Shown: one piece after another, positions 6,379 through 10,922 of the stretch
Position numbering within the stretch: position 1 is the first letter of the stretch
How the letters are laid out: each line of letters opens with the position of its first letter
From: an uncultured Bacteroidales bacterium
Lineage (GTDB): Bacteria > Bacteroidota > Bacteroidia > Bacteroidales > Paludibacteraceae
Reading direction: 5' to 3'
Length of the DNA stretch: 13,199 nucleotides
Assembly (NCBI GenBank): GCA_937911235.1
Contig: CALDPN010000177.1
Span: 1-13,199, forward strand
The notes under the pieces: generated by a model
What the model was told of the DNA's origin: nothing
The model's database searches: none
The model's input: only the letters and a program-made list of their open reading frames with translations
Position numbers and translations under genes: made by a program

Positions 6379-6600
6379 TCACTCCTTTACTTCCTGCAAG
6401 GGGCAATCCGTCAATTTTCCATCAATTTTTATTTCGTTTGGTATCTCCCAAGATGCTTTTTTATCCCCTTTAAGCATACGGTAATATCTATATCCTTGTT
6501 CCCAAAGGCAAATCTTTTTACCTGAAAATAATTGTTTTGGGTAACAAAGCGGACACTCTCCGCAATTCTTCGGCATTTCCATTTCTATCTTAACGGTCAT
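6379..6600 (-). CDS. Cys-rich small phage protein (MPK-C-x2-CP type), short form
   Basis: The ATG at 6600 is preferred to that at 6606 because it lies six bases from the AGAGGG site, while the other is almost touching it. The 73-residue product begins MTVKIEMEMPKNCGECPLC and ends TDCPLQEVKE, with cysteines at 13, 16, 19, 31 and 66. The motif M-P-K-x-C-x2-C-P at the start and C-P-x-x-E-V at the end is frequent in small phage proteins of unknown function. The same start and end motifs appear in the N-terminal domain of the protein at 6961-7335, so the two look like paralogues. A zinc-binding fold is probable; a function is not known. Confidence 0.72.
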   Translation of the reverse strand: MTVKIEMEMPKNCGECPLCYPKQLFSGKKICLWEQGYRYYRMLKGDKKASWEIPNEIKIDGKLTDCPLQEVKE

Positions 6601-6612
6601 AAGCATCCCTCT

Positions 6613-6786
6613 CTAAAATACCACCTGTAGTGTCGGCCCTTCTTCTGTGTAGACTAGTATCGGTTCGGGTGGTGTAACTTCTTCTTGGTCTACTATCGTT
6701 GCCTGGGCTACGCCAGTTGCCTTCACTTCAGCCGAGTAGCAATTTGTTGCTAGGAGCAGTAGGAGTGCTACTCTAATCCCAATCAT
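6613..6786 (-). CDS. 57-residue exported protein with signal peptide
   Basis: The frame from ATG 6786 to TAG 6615-6613 begins MIGIRVALLLLLATNCYSAE. This is a compact signal peptide: one Arg, an eight-residue hydrophobic core, and a probable cleavage site after YSA (residue 19). The mature 38-residue chain is acidic and proline-rich, with VDQEEVTPPEPILVYTEEG, and ends VVF. A lipoprotein is unlikely since the residue before the Cys is Asn rather than Gly, Ala or Ser. The start overlaps the upstream membrane-protein gene by 14 bp and has GGGGAAG just ahead. An exported peptide made early could act at the envelope; that is inference. Confidence 0.62.
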   Translation of the reverse strand: MIGIRVALLLLLATNCYSAEVKATGVAQATIVDQEEVTPPEPILVYTEEGPTLQVVF

Positions 6787-6964
6787 CTTCCCCTTCTCCC
6801 CAGTCCTCTCCCCACGGTATTTCGAGGTCCCCTGGCTGTCCTTCTATTTCGTCCATACGTTCCCGTATCATCCAGAGGATGGAGTAGCCTACCAGCCAGA
6901 TGATCGCCAGCCCTAGCAGTCCGACAATTATGCACATCGCAAACATTATGCCTTTCAAAATCAT
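6773..6964 (-). CDS. Single-pass membrane protein with acidic tail, 63 aa
   Basis: One long hydrophobic segment covers residues 4-33 (MFAMCIIVGLLGLAIIWLVG and on), then RERMDE and an acidic, Trp-rich C-terminus (PWGEDWGEGEDDWD). The positive-inside rule places the tail in the cytoplasm if residues RER mark the inner boundary. AGGAG lies eight bases before the ATG. It overlaps the exported-protein gene downstream by 14 bp. No family is recognised. The pair, one membrane and one exported, looks like an envelope-directed unit. Confidence 0.7.
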   Translation of the reverse strand: MILKGIMFAMCIIVGLLGLAIIWLVGYSILWMIRERMDEIEGQPGDLEIPWGEDWGEGEDDWD

Positions 6965-7335
6965 TTCTTTTTCTCCTGTAAGTATTTGTCACATTTCTTT
7001 ATGGCCCAGAGGTCAGCAAACGGAACGCTTTCGAATATCGAGCACTTTTCTGCGTTTTGGCACGTGTCGCATAGGGCCGTGTTCTTTGATTTAAAATAGT
7101 CCAACACGAGGTATGGCACGAGATGGTTTGGCACTCCTTCTGGGACTTTCGGGCATACATCTTCGGCCTTTACTTCCTTGACCTCTTGCATAGGGCATAC
7201 CAGGTCCCTTTCCCCTTTCGGCACGAACCAGATGTTTTTGTTTGTTAGAACGCAGTGATATTCTTCTGACTGGATGTAGGCCGTGAACGGGCAACTCCTG
7301 CAGTCCTTCGGCATTTTCATGTCTATCTGTATCAT
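6961..7335 (-). CDS. Cys-rich phage protein, long form (two Cys clusters)
   Basis: The 124-residue product has two domains. The first (1-55) starts with MPKDCRSCPF and ends LVCPMQEVKE, with C12, C15, C28 and C47, and repeats the framework of the 73-residue protein at 6379-6600. The second (about 85-116) has C89, C92, C98 and C115 in LCDTCQNAEKC, another four-Cys site. Between them lies a helical linker (NHLVPYLVLDYFKSK). It overlaps the start of the membrane-protein gene by 4 bp. Zinc binding is a fair expectation; no enzymatic motif is visible. The ribosome binding site is weak, the start choice resting on the MPK motif close by. Confidence 0.72.
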   Translation of the reverse strand: MIQIDMKMPKDCRSCPFTAYIQSEEYHCVLTNKNIWFVPKGERDLVCPMQEVKEVKAEDVCPKVPEGVPNHLVPYLVLDYFKSKNTALCDTCQNAEKCSIFESVPFADLWAIKKCDKYLQEKKK

Positions 7336-7338
7336 GTC

Positions 7339-7593
7339 TTATCTATCCTCCGCGAGTTCCCATTTTTCTTCCGCGGCCATCTCCGCTGTCGCTACCAGGT
7401 ACGCCCGATACGCATCGTTCAGTTCATCTTCGTACTTTGCGTAGAATTCATCCAGTTCTTGCTGGATCATCACGATATCCATGAACTCGGTTCCCGTGTC
7501 CACTTGCACGCTGTTGACCGCCGTGACGTAGCCGTCTTCCGTTTCCAGTTCTACGTTGTATCTTATTCCACCAATTTTAATGTCTAACTCCAT
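7339..7593 (-). CDS. Acidic small protein, 84 aa
   Basis: Residues 1-35 are beta-like (MELDIKIGGIRYNVELETED, then YVTAVNSVQV), and 36-84 form an acidic helical hairpin (DIVMIQQELDEFYAKYEDEL, DAYRAYLVATAEMAAEEKWE). The strongly acidic surface might mimic DNA, a common strategy of anti-restriction and other anti-defence proteins, but there is no motif to support this. AAGGAG lies seven bases before the ATG, and the start overlaps the end of the HTH gene by 10 bp. No family is recognised. Confidence 0.68.
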   Translation of the reverse strand: MELDIKIGGIRYNVELETEDGYVTAVNSVQVDTGTEFMDIVMIQQELDEFYAKYEDELNDAYRAYLVATAEMAAEEKWELAEDR

Positions 7594-7907
7594 AGCTCTC
7601 TCCTTGTTAAAACCCCCAGGTGGTGGCCCTGGGGTGAACAGTTATTTTTTGTTGCCTTTGGGAGACGTACCAGCGTATATTCCATCACGGATACTTCCCT
7701 GTTAGCAAATTTGCTGAATACTTTTATTCGTTGTTTGGTTACAACGTATCCCATTGAAGGGAGGATGTTATTTAAATTGCTAATCTTTTTCGCCCAGCTC
7801 ATAGCCCCGCACTTTCTCCAGAGCTCGAGCCCCGTTGCTGATTTGTTTTCTTTGAGGTAGTCAAAGATTCTTCCTTCCTGACCTTGAATTTGTATAGCGC
7901 CTTTCAT
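7584..7907 (-). CDS. Helix-turn-helix protein, 107 aa
   Basis: Residues 8-65 have the form of a small winged helix-turn-helix: GRIFDYLKENKSATGLELWR, then CGAMSWAKKISNLNN and a strand pair VVTKQRIKV. This follows the pattern of the phage domain (HTH_39 type) in which I-x-S-L-E-A-x-x-x-G is followed by L-A-x-R-I-x-x-L. It likely binds DNA as an early regulator. It starts at an ATGA overlap with the 33-residue leader gene under the promoter at 8048-8076. The last 17 residues are encoded across a terminator-like hairpin and may be an added tail: an A-rich run in the alternative frame ends at TAA just before it. Confidence 0.7.
   Translation of the reverse strand: MKGAIQIQGQEGRIFDYLKENKSATGLELWRKCGAMSWAKKISNLNNILPSMGYVVTKQRIKVFSKFANREVSVMEYTLVRLPKATKNNCSPQGHHLGVLTRRELWS
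7609..7634 (-). terminator. Terminator-like hairpin inside 3' end of HTH gene
   Basis: On the minus strand CCCCAGG, a seven-base loop and CCTGGGG form a perfect 7-bp stem (7628-7634 with 7614-7620), followed by G and TTTT (7609-7612). The T run is short, so it may only attenuate transcription of the downstream genes. It overlaps HTH coding sequence about 90 residues in. Confidence 0.45.
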
Positions 7908-8005
7908 CTGTTCCCTCCCCAGATTTCTCTGGCTATCTCTTTGTTGAATTCCGCGAGTGCGCGGTTCCTTCTCATTTCTTGTTCCACCATTTCTTCTATT
8001 GTCAT
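7904..8005 (-). CDS. 33-residue leader gene of early operon
   Basis: The frame from ATG 8005 to TGA 7906-7904 encodes MTIEEMVEQEMRRNRALAEF followed by NKEIAREIWGGNR, a single charged amphipathic helix. It is the first gene after the sigma70-type promoter at 8048-8076 with AAGGAG seven bases ahead of the ATG, one of the best initiation signals in the window. Its stop overlaps the HTH start as ATGA. This is the arrangement of a coupled small regulator or cofactor of the HTH protein. There is no motif; being so close to the promoter it is unlikely to be a chance ORF. Confidence 0.6.
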   Translation of the reverse strand: MTIEEMVEQEMRRNRALAEFNKEIAREIWGGNR

Positions 8006-8047
8006 AACTTAACTCCTTACTCCTTTCTTGTTTTATCCTACAAGATT

Positions 8048-8076
8048 ATTGTACTACTCTTTTGTTGTTTTGTCAA
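8048..8076 (-). promoter_or_regulatory. Sigma70-type promoter in 3' end of ninG
   Basis: TTGACA (8071-8076), 17 bases, then TACAAT (8048-8053) on the minus strand. The upstream flank is A-rich (AAAAAAACAC) and matches the flank of the promoter at 9986-10014. The -35 box lies in the last codons of ninG and the -10 box directly after its stop codon. The expected transcript starts near 8041, giving about 36 bases of leader before the 33-residue gene. Confidence 0.8.
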
Positions 8077-8626
8077 GTGTTTTTTTAATATCTTCTAATC
8101 TTTTTTGCCACTCCGTCGAGAGCTCTTGCCAGTCTTCGTGACTCGTTTTTGCTATTTCGTGTTGCTTTTTGTAGAGGTAGTCAAAGATTTCTGGCCCGTA
8201 CGTGCGTATCATGTAGTTCGTATATCTTGGGTCCATACCTTCCCAGTTCTGTTTGCCGTTGCAGTATTTGCATTGAGCGTGTACGTTTACTGGGTCCAGT
8301 AGAAGGGCCTTGTATTTCCGCGAGATGTAGTGCCCAGCGTGCATTTCTTGTTTGGCCCCTGGAGAGTTTGGATCCACTTTCTTTCCGCACACCACGCAGG
8401 TCCAGTTGTCACGGTATCGCACCCACATCTGGAAGGAGTCGATGGCAGTTTCCTTTGCGTTCTTTAGCGCCCTTTCCCGTGCCACCGTTGCCTTTACTGC
8501 TTTCTTTTTGCATTTGCTGGGCCGTATGTACTCCCCCGTCTTTTCACTCTTTACACAGGGCAACCCAAGCTTGCAGGGTGGGTTCTTTCTTTTATCAAAA
8601 TTCGCGCATTGGCCACATACTCTCAT
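8054..8626 (-). CDS. ninG: NinG (Rap) recombination protein
   Basis: The 190-residue product matches lambda NinG/Rap. It has a knuckle WTCVVCGKKVDP (C77, C80), then HAGHYISRKY (H96 and H99) and NVHAQCKYCNG (C119, C122), an HNH-like zinc and nuclease core, followed by the typical Y-x-L/I-x-x-x-Y-G helix region. A further N-terminal Cys set (C4, C7, C18, C24, C39) is also usual for the family. Lambda Rap is a structure-specific endonuclease that acts on recombination intermediates. The gene overlaps the upstream zinc-ribbon gene by 4 bp and carries the next promoter in its last codons. Length is close to lambda NinG (about 200). Confidence 0.85.
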   Translation of the reverse strand: MRVCGQCANFDKRKNPPCKLGLPCVKSEKTGEYIRPSKCKKKAVKATVARERALKNAKETAIDSFQMWVRYRDNWTCVVCGKKVDPNSPGAKQEMHAGHYISRKYKALLLDPVNVHAQCKYCNGKQNWEGMDPRYTNYMIRTYGPEIFDYLYKKQHEIAKTSHEDWQELSTEWQKRLEDIKKTLDKTTKE

Positions 8627-8997
8627 AGCTTCTCTCCATAGGTTGAGTAGTCATTGCCTTCCCTTTCTTCCCTGTAGGCATTGCGGATGTCTTTCATTGT
8701 GTAGGTTTGGGTTCCCTTAAATCTGTTCTGGTTAGCTAGTTTGAGGACCGCGTGGATGAATTTGTGTTTGTGTTGGAATTGTACGCTTTCGGGGGCCCAG
8801 AAATCTAGGGGGTCAGTTGTGAAGTTTCCGTTTCCTTTGATTTGATAGTAGGCTACGTTTCCATCTATGTCCATATATGGGTTCCCGCATTTCGGACACC
8901 ATTGCTTGAAACAAACCGTGCCCTGGTAGATCTCGTTTTCTTCTATGCCTATCTTGCATGGGACTAGGCTTCCACCACACCTGCATCTGTATCTCAT
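8623..8997 (-). CDS. Zinc-ribbon protein, 124 aa
   Basis: The N-terminal 40 residues carry six cysteines (C5, C7, C14, C29, C34, C37), with RCRCGGS and CPKCGNP knuckles, a zinc-ribbon arrangement. The C-terminal two thirds hold a beta segment (YYQIKGNGNFTTDPLDFW) and a helical segment (FIHAVLKLANQNRF, MKDIRNAYREER). No family is recognised. GGGGGAA lies ahead of the ATG. It is coupled to ninG by an ATGA-type overlap. Binding of nucleic acid is likely from the ribbon, not shown. Confidence 0.72.
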   Translation of the reverse strand: MRYRCRCGGSLVPCKIGIEENEIYQGTVCFKQWCPKCGNPYMDIDGNVAYYQIKGNGNFTTDPLDFWAPESVQFQHKHKFIHAVLKLANQNRFKGTQTYTMKDIRNAYREEREGNDYSTYGEKL

Positions 8998-9009
8998 TTT
9001 TTGTTCCCC

Positions 9010-9264
9010 CTATTCGTATGCTAATTTATAAAAATCTCTTTTCCATCCACCGTCTTTACCGAGAACTTTTACCTCGTAATTCCCTCCGTAACATCTGACT
9101 CCCCAAACTTTTCTACAGTAGATTTTATTGAATTGGGAATATACTACGAAGTCTTTTTCTGAAGTTATCATACCACGTTTATCTAATGCAAACGGTTTTT
9201 GAACTCGGTTATATTTCTCTACCTCTACCTTCCAACTACCTTCTATCTTTTCTTTCTCTGTCAT
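9010..9264 (-). CDS. Unknown 84-residue protein downstream of RNA leader
   Basis: The ATG at 9264 is preceded by a perfect GGAGG at a seven-base spacing and is taken as the start, although the frame stays open upstream to 9333. The product starts MTEKEKIEGSWKVEVEKYNR and continues with a beta-rich body (FALDKRGMITSEKDFVVYSQ, then CRKVWGVRCYGGNYEVKVLG). No motif is recognised. It is the first gene after the structured interval 9265-9607, so any attenuation there would control it and the following zinc-ribbon and ninG genes. Confidence 0.65.
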   Translation of the reverse strand: MTEKEKIEGSWKVEVEKYNRVQKPFALDKRGMITSEKDFVVYSQFNKIYCRKVWGVRCYGGNYEVKVLGKDGGWKRDFYKLAYE

Positions 9265-9468
9265 CGGTATTCCTCCCACTTTTAGTTTTTTTGTTTTCTT
9301 CAGAGTGTTGGTAATGGGCCCCCTTTCCCCCATTGGAGGATTCAGAGGTGGTATGGTTCGTATCGCAAGTTTTCACTTGCCCCCTTCCCACTGATAATAC
9401 GATGTTAGATTTCGCTCTACCAAGCGGGCATAGACTTTCAGCATTTCTGGTTACTCGTTTTTGCCGAT
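9265..9468 (-). other. Gene-free folded segment downstream of pseudoknot
   Basis: No gene is supported in these 204 bases. The minus strand holds several perfect short helices: GCAAGT/ACTTGC with a GAAA tetraloop (9375-9380 with 9365-9370), an enclosing pair TCGTAT/ATACGA (9397-9402 with 9358-9363), CGCT/AGCG with a six-base loop around 9410-9425, and AATGGG/CCCATT (9329-9334 with 9313-9318). A 23-codon ATG frame (9444-9373) with poor ribosome binding site overlaps the tetraloop hairpin. It reads as untranslated leader RNA between the T-tract and the GGAGG of the 84-residue gene. Confidence 0.4.
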
Positions 9469-9607
9469 AAAAAACCCCTAACAATTAAATCTTTGGAAGG
9501 ACATGGCTGTTAGGGGTTTGGTCTTTCGACCCGTACTACTCAGATTGTTTGACTTTCTGCCATGTCTTTACTTCCCCGTGCTTCCCTCACGGTTACTACT
9601 TACTGCA
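9469..9607 (-). ncRNA. Predicted H-type pseudoknot RNA with terminal T-tract
   Basis: Downstream of the promoter at 9614-9643 the minus strand starts with a small hairpin CCGTG/CACGG (9588-9592 with 9576-9580). Next, stem S1 pairs GGAAG and GACATGGC (9571-9575, 9559-9566; a four-base TAAA bulge between) with GCCATGTC and CTTCC (9500-9507, 9495-9499), 13 bp in all. Its loop contains a GAAA-capped hairpin GGTC/GACC (9528-9531 with 9520-9523) and the strand CCCCTAACA (9508-9516). That strand directly abuts S1 and pairs with TGTTAGGGG (9475-9483) beyond an 11-base A-rich linker, giving stem S2 of 9 bp. Six Ts follow (9469-9474). The order S1-S2-S1'-S2' is that of an H-type pseudoknot; alternatively S1 and S2 are competing antiterminator and terminator. 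No known RNA class is recognised. Confidence 0.62.
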
Positions 9608-9613
9608 TTATTT

Positions 9614-9643
9614 AAAATATCAAATTGTTCACTTGTTTGTCAA
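9614..9643 (-). promoter_or_regulatory. Promoter for the pseudoknot RNA
   Basis: TTGACA (9638-9643) is followed after 18 bases by TATTTT (9614-9619) on the minus strand; GATATT at a 16-base spacing is an alternative -10 box. It is weaker than the other three promoters in its -10 element. Expected start near 9607, just before the first hairpin of the RNA. It lies immediately downstream of the 60-residue membrane-protein gene. Confidence 0.55.
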
Positions 9644-9663
9644 GCCCTTTTTTAGTATGTCGG

Positions 9664-9846
9664 TTACCACGTCGGGAACATCGCGCAGAGCGTTGTCCAG
9701 CCCAGGAAAATAACCCCGTATCCCAGGACCGCACACGCCAAGGCCTTTGTGACGTTGACGGCCAGCTCTTTGGCTTCTCTCATCTTTCTTTCTCTGCGAG
9801 CCTTTGCGATGATTCTGTCTAACCCTTTGTAGTATTCTGTTCTCAT
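9664..9846 (-). CDS. Small membrane protein, 60 aa
   Basis: A basic amphipathic N-terminal half (about 7-27, RIIAKARRERKMREAKE) is followed by a single transmembrane segment (about 33-56, with TKALACAVLGYGVIFLGWTT) and a short C-terminus FPTW. It is likely an inner-membrane protein with its N-terminus in the cytoplasm. AGAGGAAAG lies ahead of the ATG. It is the only gene between two promoters and follows a 130-base folded leader, so its synthesis may be regulated at the RNA level. No family is recognised. Confidence 0.62.
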   Translation of the reverse strand: MRTEYYKGLDRIIAKARRERKMREAKELAVNVTKALACAVLGYGVIFLGWTTLCAMFPTW

Positions 9847-9985
9847 AACTTTCCTCTCTTATGTTTTAAATTGTGGGGTGTGTTTTGCGTTTGTATTCAT
9901 TGCATCTTGGAGCGCTTATGCATTTTAGTCAGGAGGCACACACCCCGTTCCTGGATGATCGCCAGGAAATCTTTCTTACACCAAT
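9847..9985 (-). other. Structured 5' leader upstream of the 60-aa membrane protein
   Basis: On the minus strand a perfect 7-bp hairpin TTCCTGG/CCAGGAA (9962-9968 with 9948-9954, seven-base loop) is followed after one base by ACACACCCC-type pairing: a 9-bp perfect helix between 9938-9946 and 9875-9883 that closes a 54-base loop. Inside the loop is TGCAT/ATGCA (9918-9922 with 9901-9905). The three helices fall entirely within the leader of the transcript from the promoter at 9986-10014. The shape suggests a regulated leader or small RNA; no known riboswitch is recognised. Confidence 0.45.
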
Positions 9986-10014
9986 ATCCTATCAGTTTTT
10001 TTGTATTTTGTCAA
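9986..10014 (-). promoter_or_regulatory. Sigma70-type early promoter
   Basis: TTGACA (10009-10014), 17 bases, then TAGGAT (9986-9991) on the minus strand. The flank upstream (AAAATAACAC) resembles that of the promoter at 8048-8076. It lies right after the terminator of the lysis and Stealth region, marking a switch from late to early transcription. Confidence 0.75.
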
Positions 10015-10021
10015 GTGTTAT

Positions 10022-10057
10022 TTTAAAACAAAACCCCCGCCGAGAGTGTAGCGGGGG
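10022..10057 (-). terminator. Intrinsic terminator after the late region
   Basis: The minus strand has CCCCCGC (10051-10057), a ten-base loop and GCGGGGG (10034-10040), a perfect 7-bp G/C stem, followed by TTTTGTTTT (about 10025-10033). It is 37 bp beyond the stop of the Stealth-like gene and stands directly before the next promoter. It is the clearest terminator in the window. Confidence 0.88.
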
Positions 10058-10093
10058 AAATAGATACGCGGTAATTTTTCGGTCATCTATTTT

Positions 10094-10801
10094 TTAAATT
10101 TCGTAATAGCTTTTGTTTGGGAATTTCTGTTTTATGTATGGCTTGACGTATTCCCAAGTGTCATCCTCTGTGGATAGAAATTTATCGTTGTAGATCGGCC
10201 AGTAGACCCTGCGACGTACTTTCACGTCTTCCGTGTATTGTGGGTCCTTTTTGAATAAATTGCCGTAAATCGTTCTTTTATGGATTACCTGCAGGCTTTC
10301 TATGTGTGGGAGCGAAAGTGCCCGCAAAACCTTGTTTTTGGCCATTACTGTTGGTATATGGAGCTCATAGGATAGTGGGTTCTTGATCCCGTAGTCTTCC
10401 AGGAATATCTTTGTTTGGCGCATACCGAGTATGTATGAGTTGGCATCGGCCCCGTATCGGTCCGTGTATTCTTTGAGCACCGTTTCAATGGGGCCCCTGG
10501 TTAGGTTGAGCTCTTTCTCTGGGTCCTTTATCGGCTTGAGGATAAAGAAGTCATCGTTCATGAGGATAAATTCTTCGGACAGCCGTGGGTCCTGGCATAT
10601 GAGCTTTAGGCCGTTTGTGGTGTTTCGGTATTTGTTGGATGTCTGTTTTACTTGAAAATGGATGACACGTGATTTGTTTATCTCGGAAGGGCATCCACCA
10701 ACGAGGAAGACGTTATCGTGAGGGATGTTCTCTAGCCCCCTCAATGAGTAGACCAGTTCTTCGTTCTTTAGTGTGTCCTTTAGGAGATATACGATATCCA
10801 T
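10094..10801 (-). CDS. Stealth-like sugar-phosphate transferase
   Basis: The 235-residue product shows the layout of Stealth proteins (hexose-1-phosphate transferases that link capsule sugars by phosphodiesters): CR1-like MDIVYLLKD at the start, then CR2-like NEELVYSLRGLEN, VFLVGG, and LSEEFILMNDDFFILKPI (74-91, with NDDFF at 82-86, the hallmark), and CR3-like YELHIPTVMAKNKVL (145-159). It ends with a Lys- and Tyr-rich tail. In bacteria the reaction builds capsular polymers. In a phage it may modify host surface sugars, block superinfection, or act on phage or host glycans; this is inference. Phage-encoded members are known mainly from genome annotation. It follows the spanins and the 39-residue gene in the same transcript and precedes the terminator. 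The ATG is two bases after the upstream stop with no obvious ribosome binding site. Confidence 0.72.
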   Translation of the reverse strand: MDIVYLLKDTLKNEELVYSLRGLENIPHDNVFLVGGCPSEINKSRVIHFQVKQTSNKYRNTTNGLKLICQDPRLSEEFILMNDDFFILKPIKDPEKELNLTRGPIETVLKEYTDRYGADANSYILGMRQTKIFLEDYGIKNPLSYELHIPTVMAKNKVLRALSLPHIESLQVIHKRTIYGNLFKKDPQYTEDVKVRRRVYWPIYNDKFLSTEDDTWEYVKPYIKQKFPNKSYYEI

Positions 10802-10802
10802 A

Positions 10803-10922
10803 TCAGTTCGGGTTGTGTTCGCACGCTGGACAATGCAAGTATCTTAATGGCTTTCCGTATTTTCTGCAAAATTTTTCACTCCAATATTCATCCATCTTTG
10901 CGTATTTACATTCTATCGGCAT
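10803..10922 (-). CDS. 39-residue Cys-rich protein
   Basis: The frame from ATG 10922 to TGA 10805-10803 encodes MPIECKYAKMDEYWSEKFC and continues with RYLHCPACEHNPN. It has C5, C19, C31 and C34 plus H36, one probable zinc site. AAGGA lies about nine bases before the ATG. Its start overlaps the stop of the o-spanin gene by 10 bp, and its stop lies one base before the Stealth-like ATG, so translation of the latter may depend on it. No family is recognised. The tight fit and clean Cys pattern support a real gene. Confidence 0.58.
   Translation of the reverse strand: MPIECKYAKMDEYWSEKFCRKYGKPLRYLHCPACEHNPN

Noticed and set aside
7091..7294. 67-residue minus-strand frame in a second frame inside 6961-7335
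   Set aside because: Shadow of the Cys-rich gene; Arg-rich, no ribosome binding site.
8149..8628. 159-residue frame on the plus strand
   Set aside because: It lies wholly antisense to ninG, which has strong family support; rich in Ser, Arg, Cys and Leu as an antisense shadow. All other plus-strand frames were dropped for similar reasons.
9373..9444. 23-codon ORF (MLKVYARLVERNLTSYYQWE and on)
   Set aside because: It has an ATG and ends within a hairpin as a leader peptide might, but its ribosome binding site is poor and nothing else supports translation. It is mentioned in a finding, not called as a gene.
9236..9484. 82-residue frame on the minus strand across the gene-free interval
   Set aside because: It would start at TTG inside the second strand of the S2 stem, has no ribosome binding site, has shadow-like composition, and runs past the well-supported ATG at 9264.
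9469..9607. Type III toxin-antitoxin RNA (ToxI-like pseudoknot repeats)
   Set aside because: There is only one pseudoknot with no tandem repeats, and no ToxN-like endoribonuclease gene is adjacent.
9469..9607. Hammerhead ribozyme
   Set aside because: The CTGA...GAAA elements near 9520-9545 do not have the required CTGATGA core or its three-stem layout.
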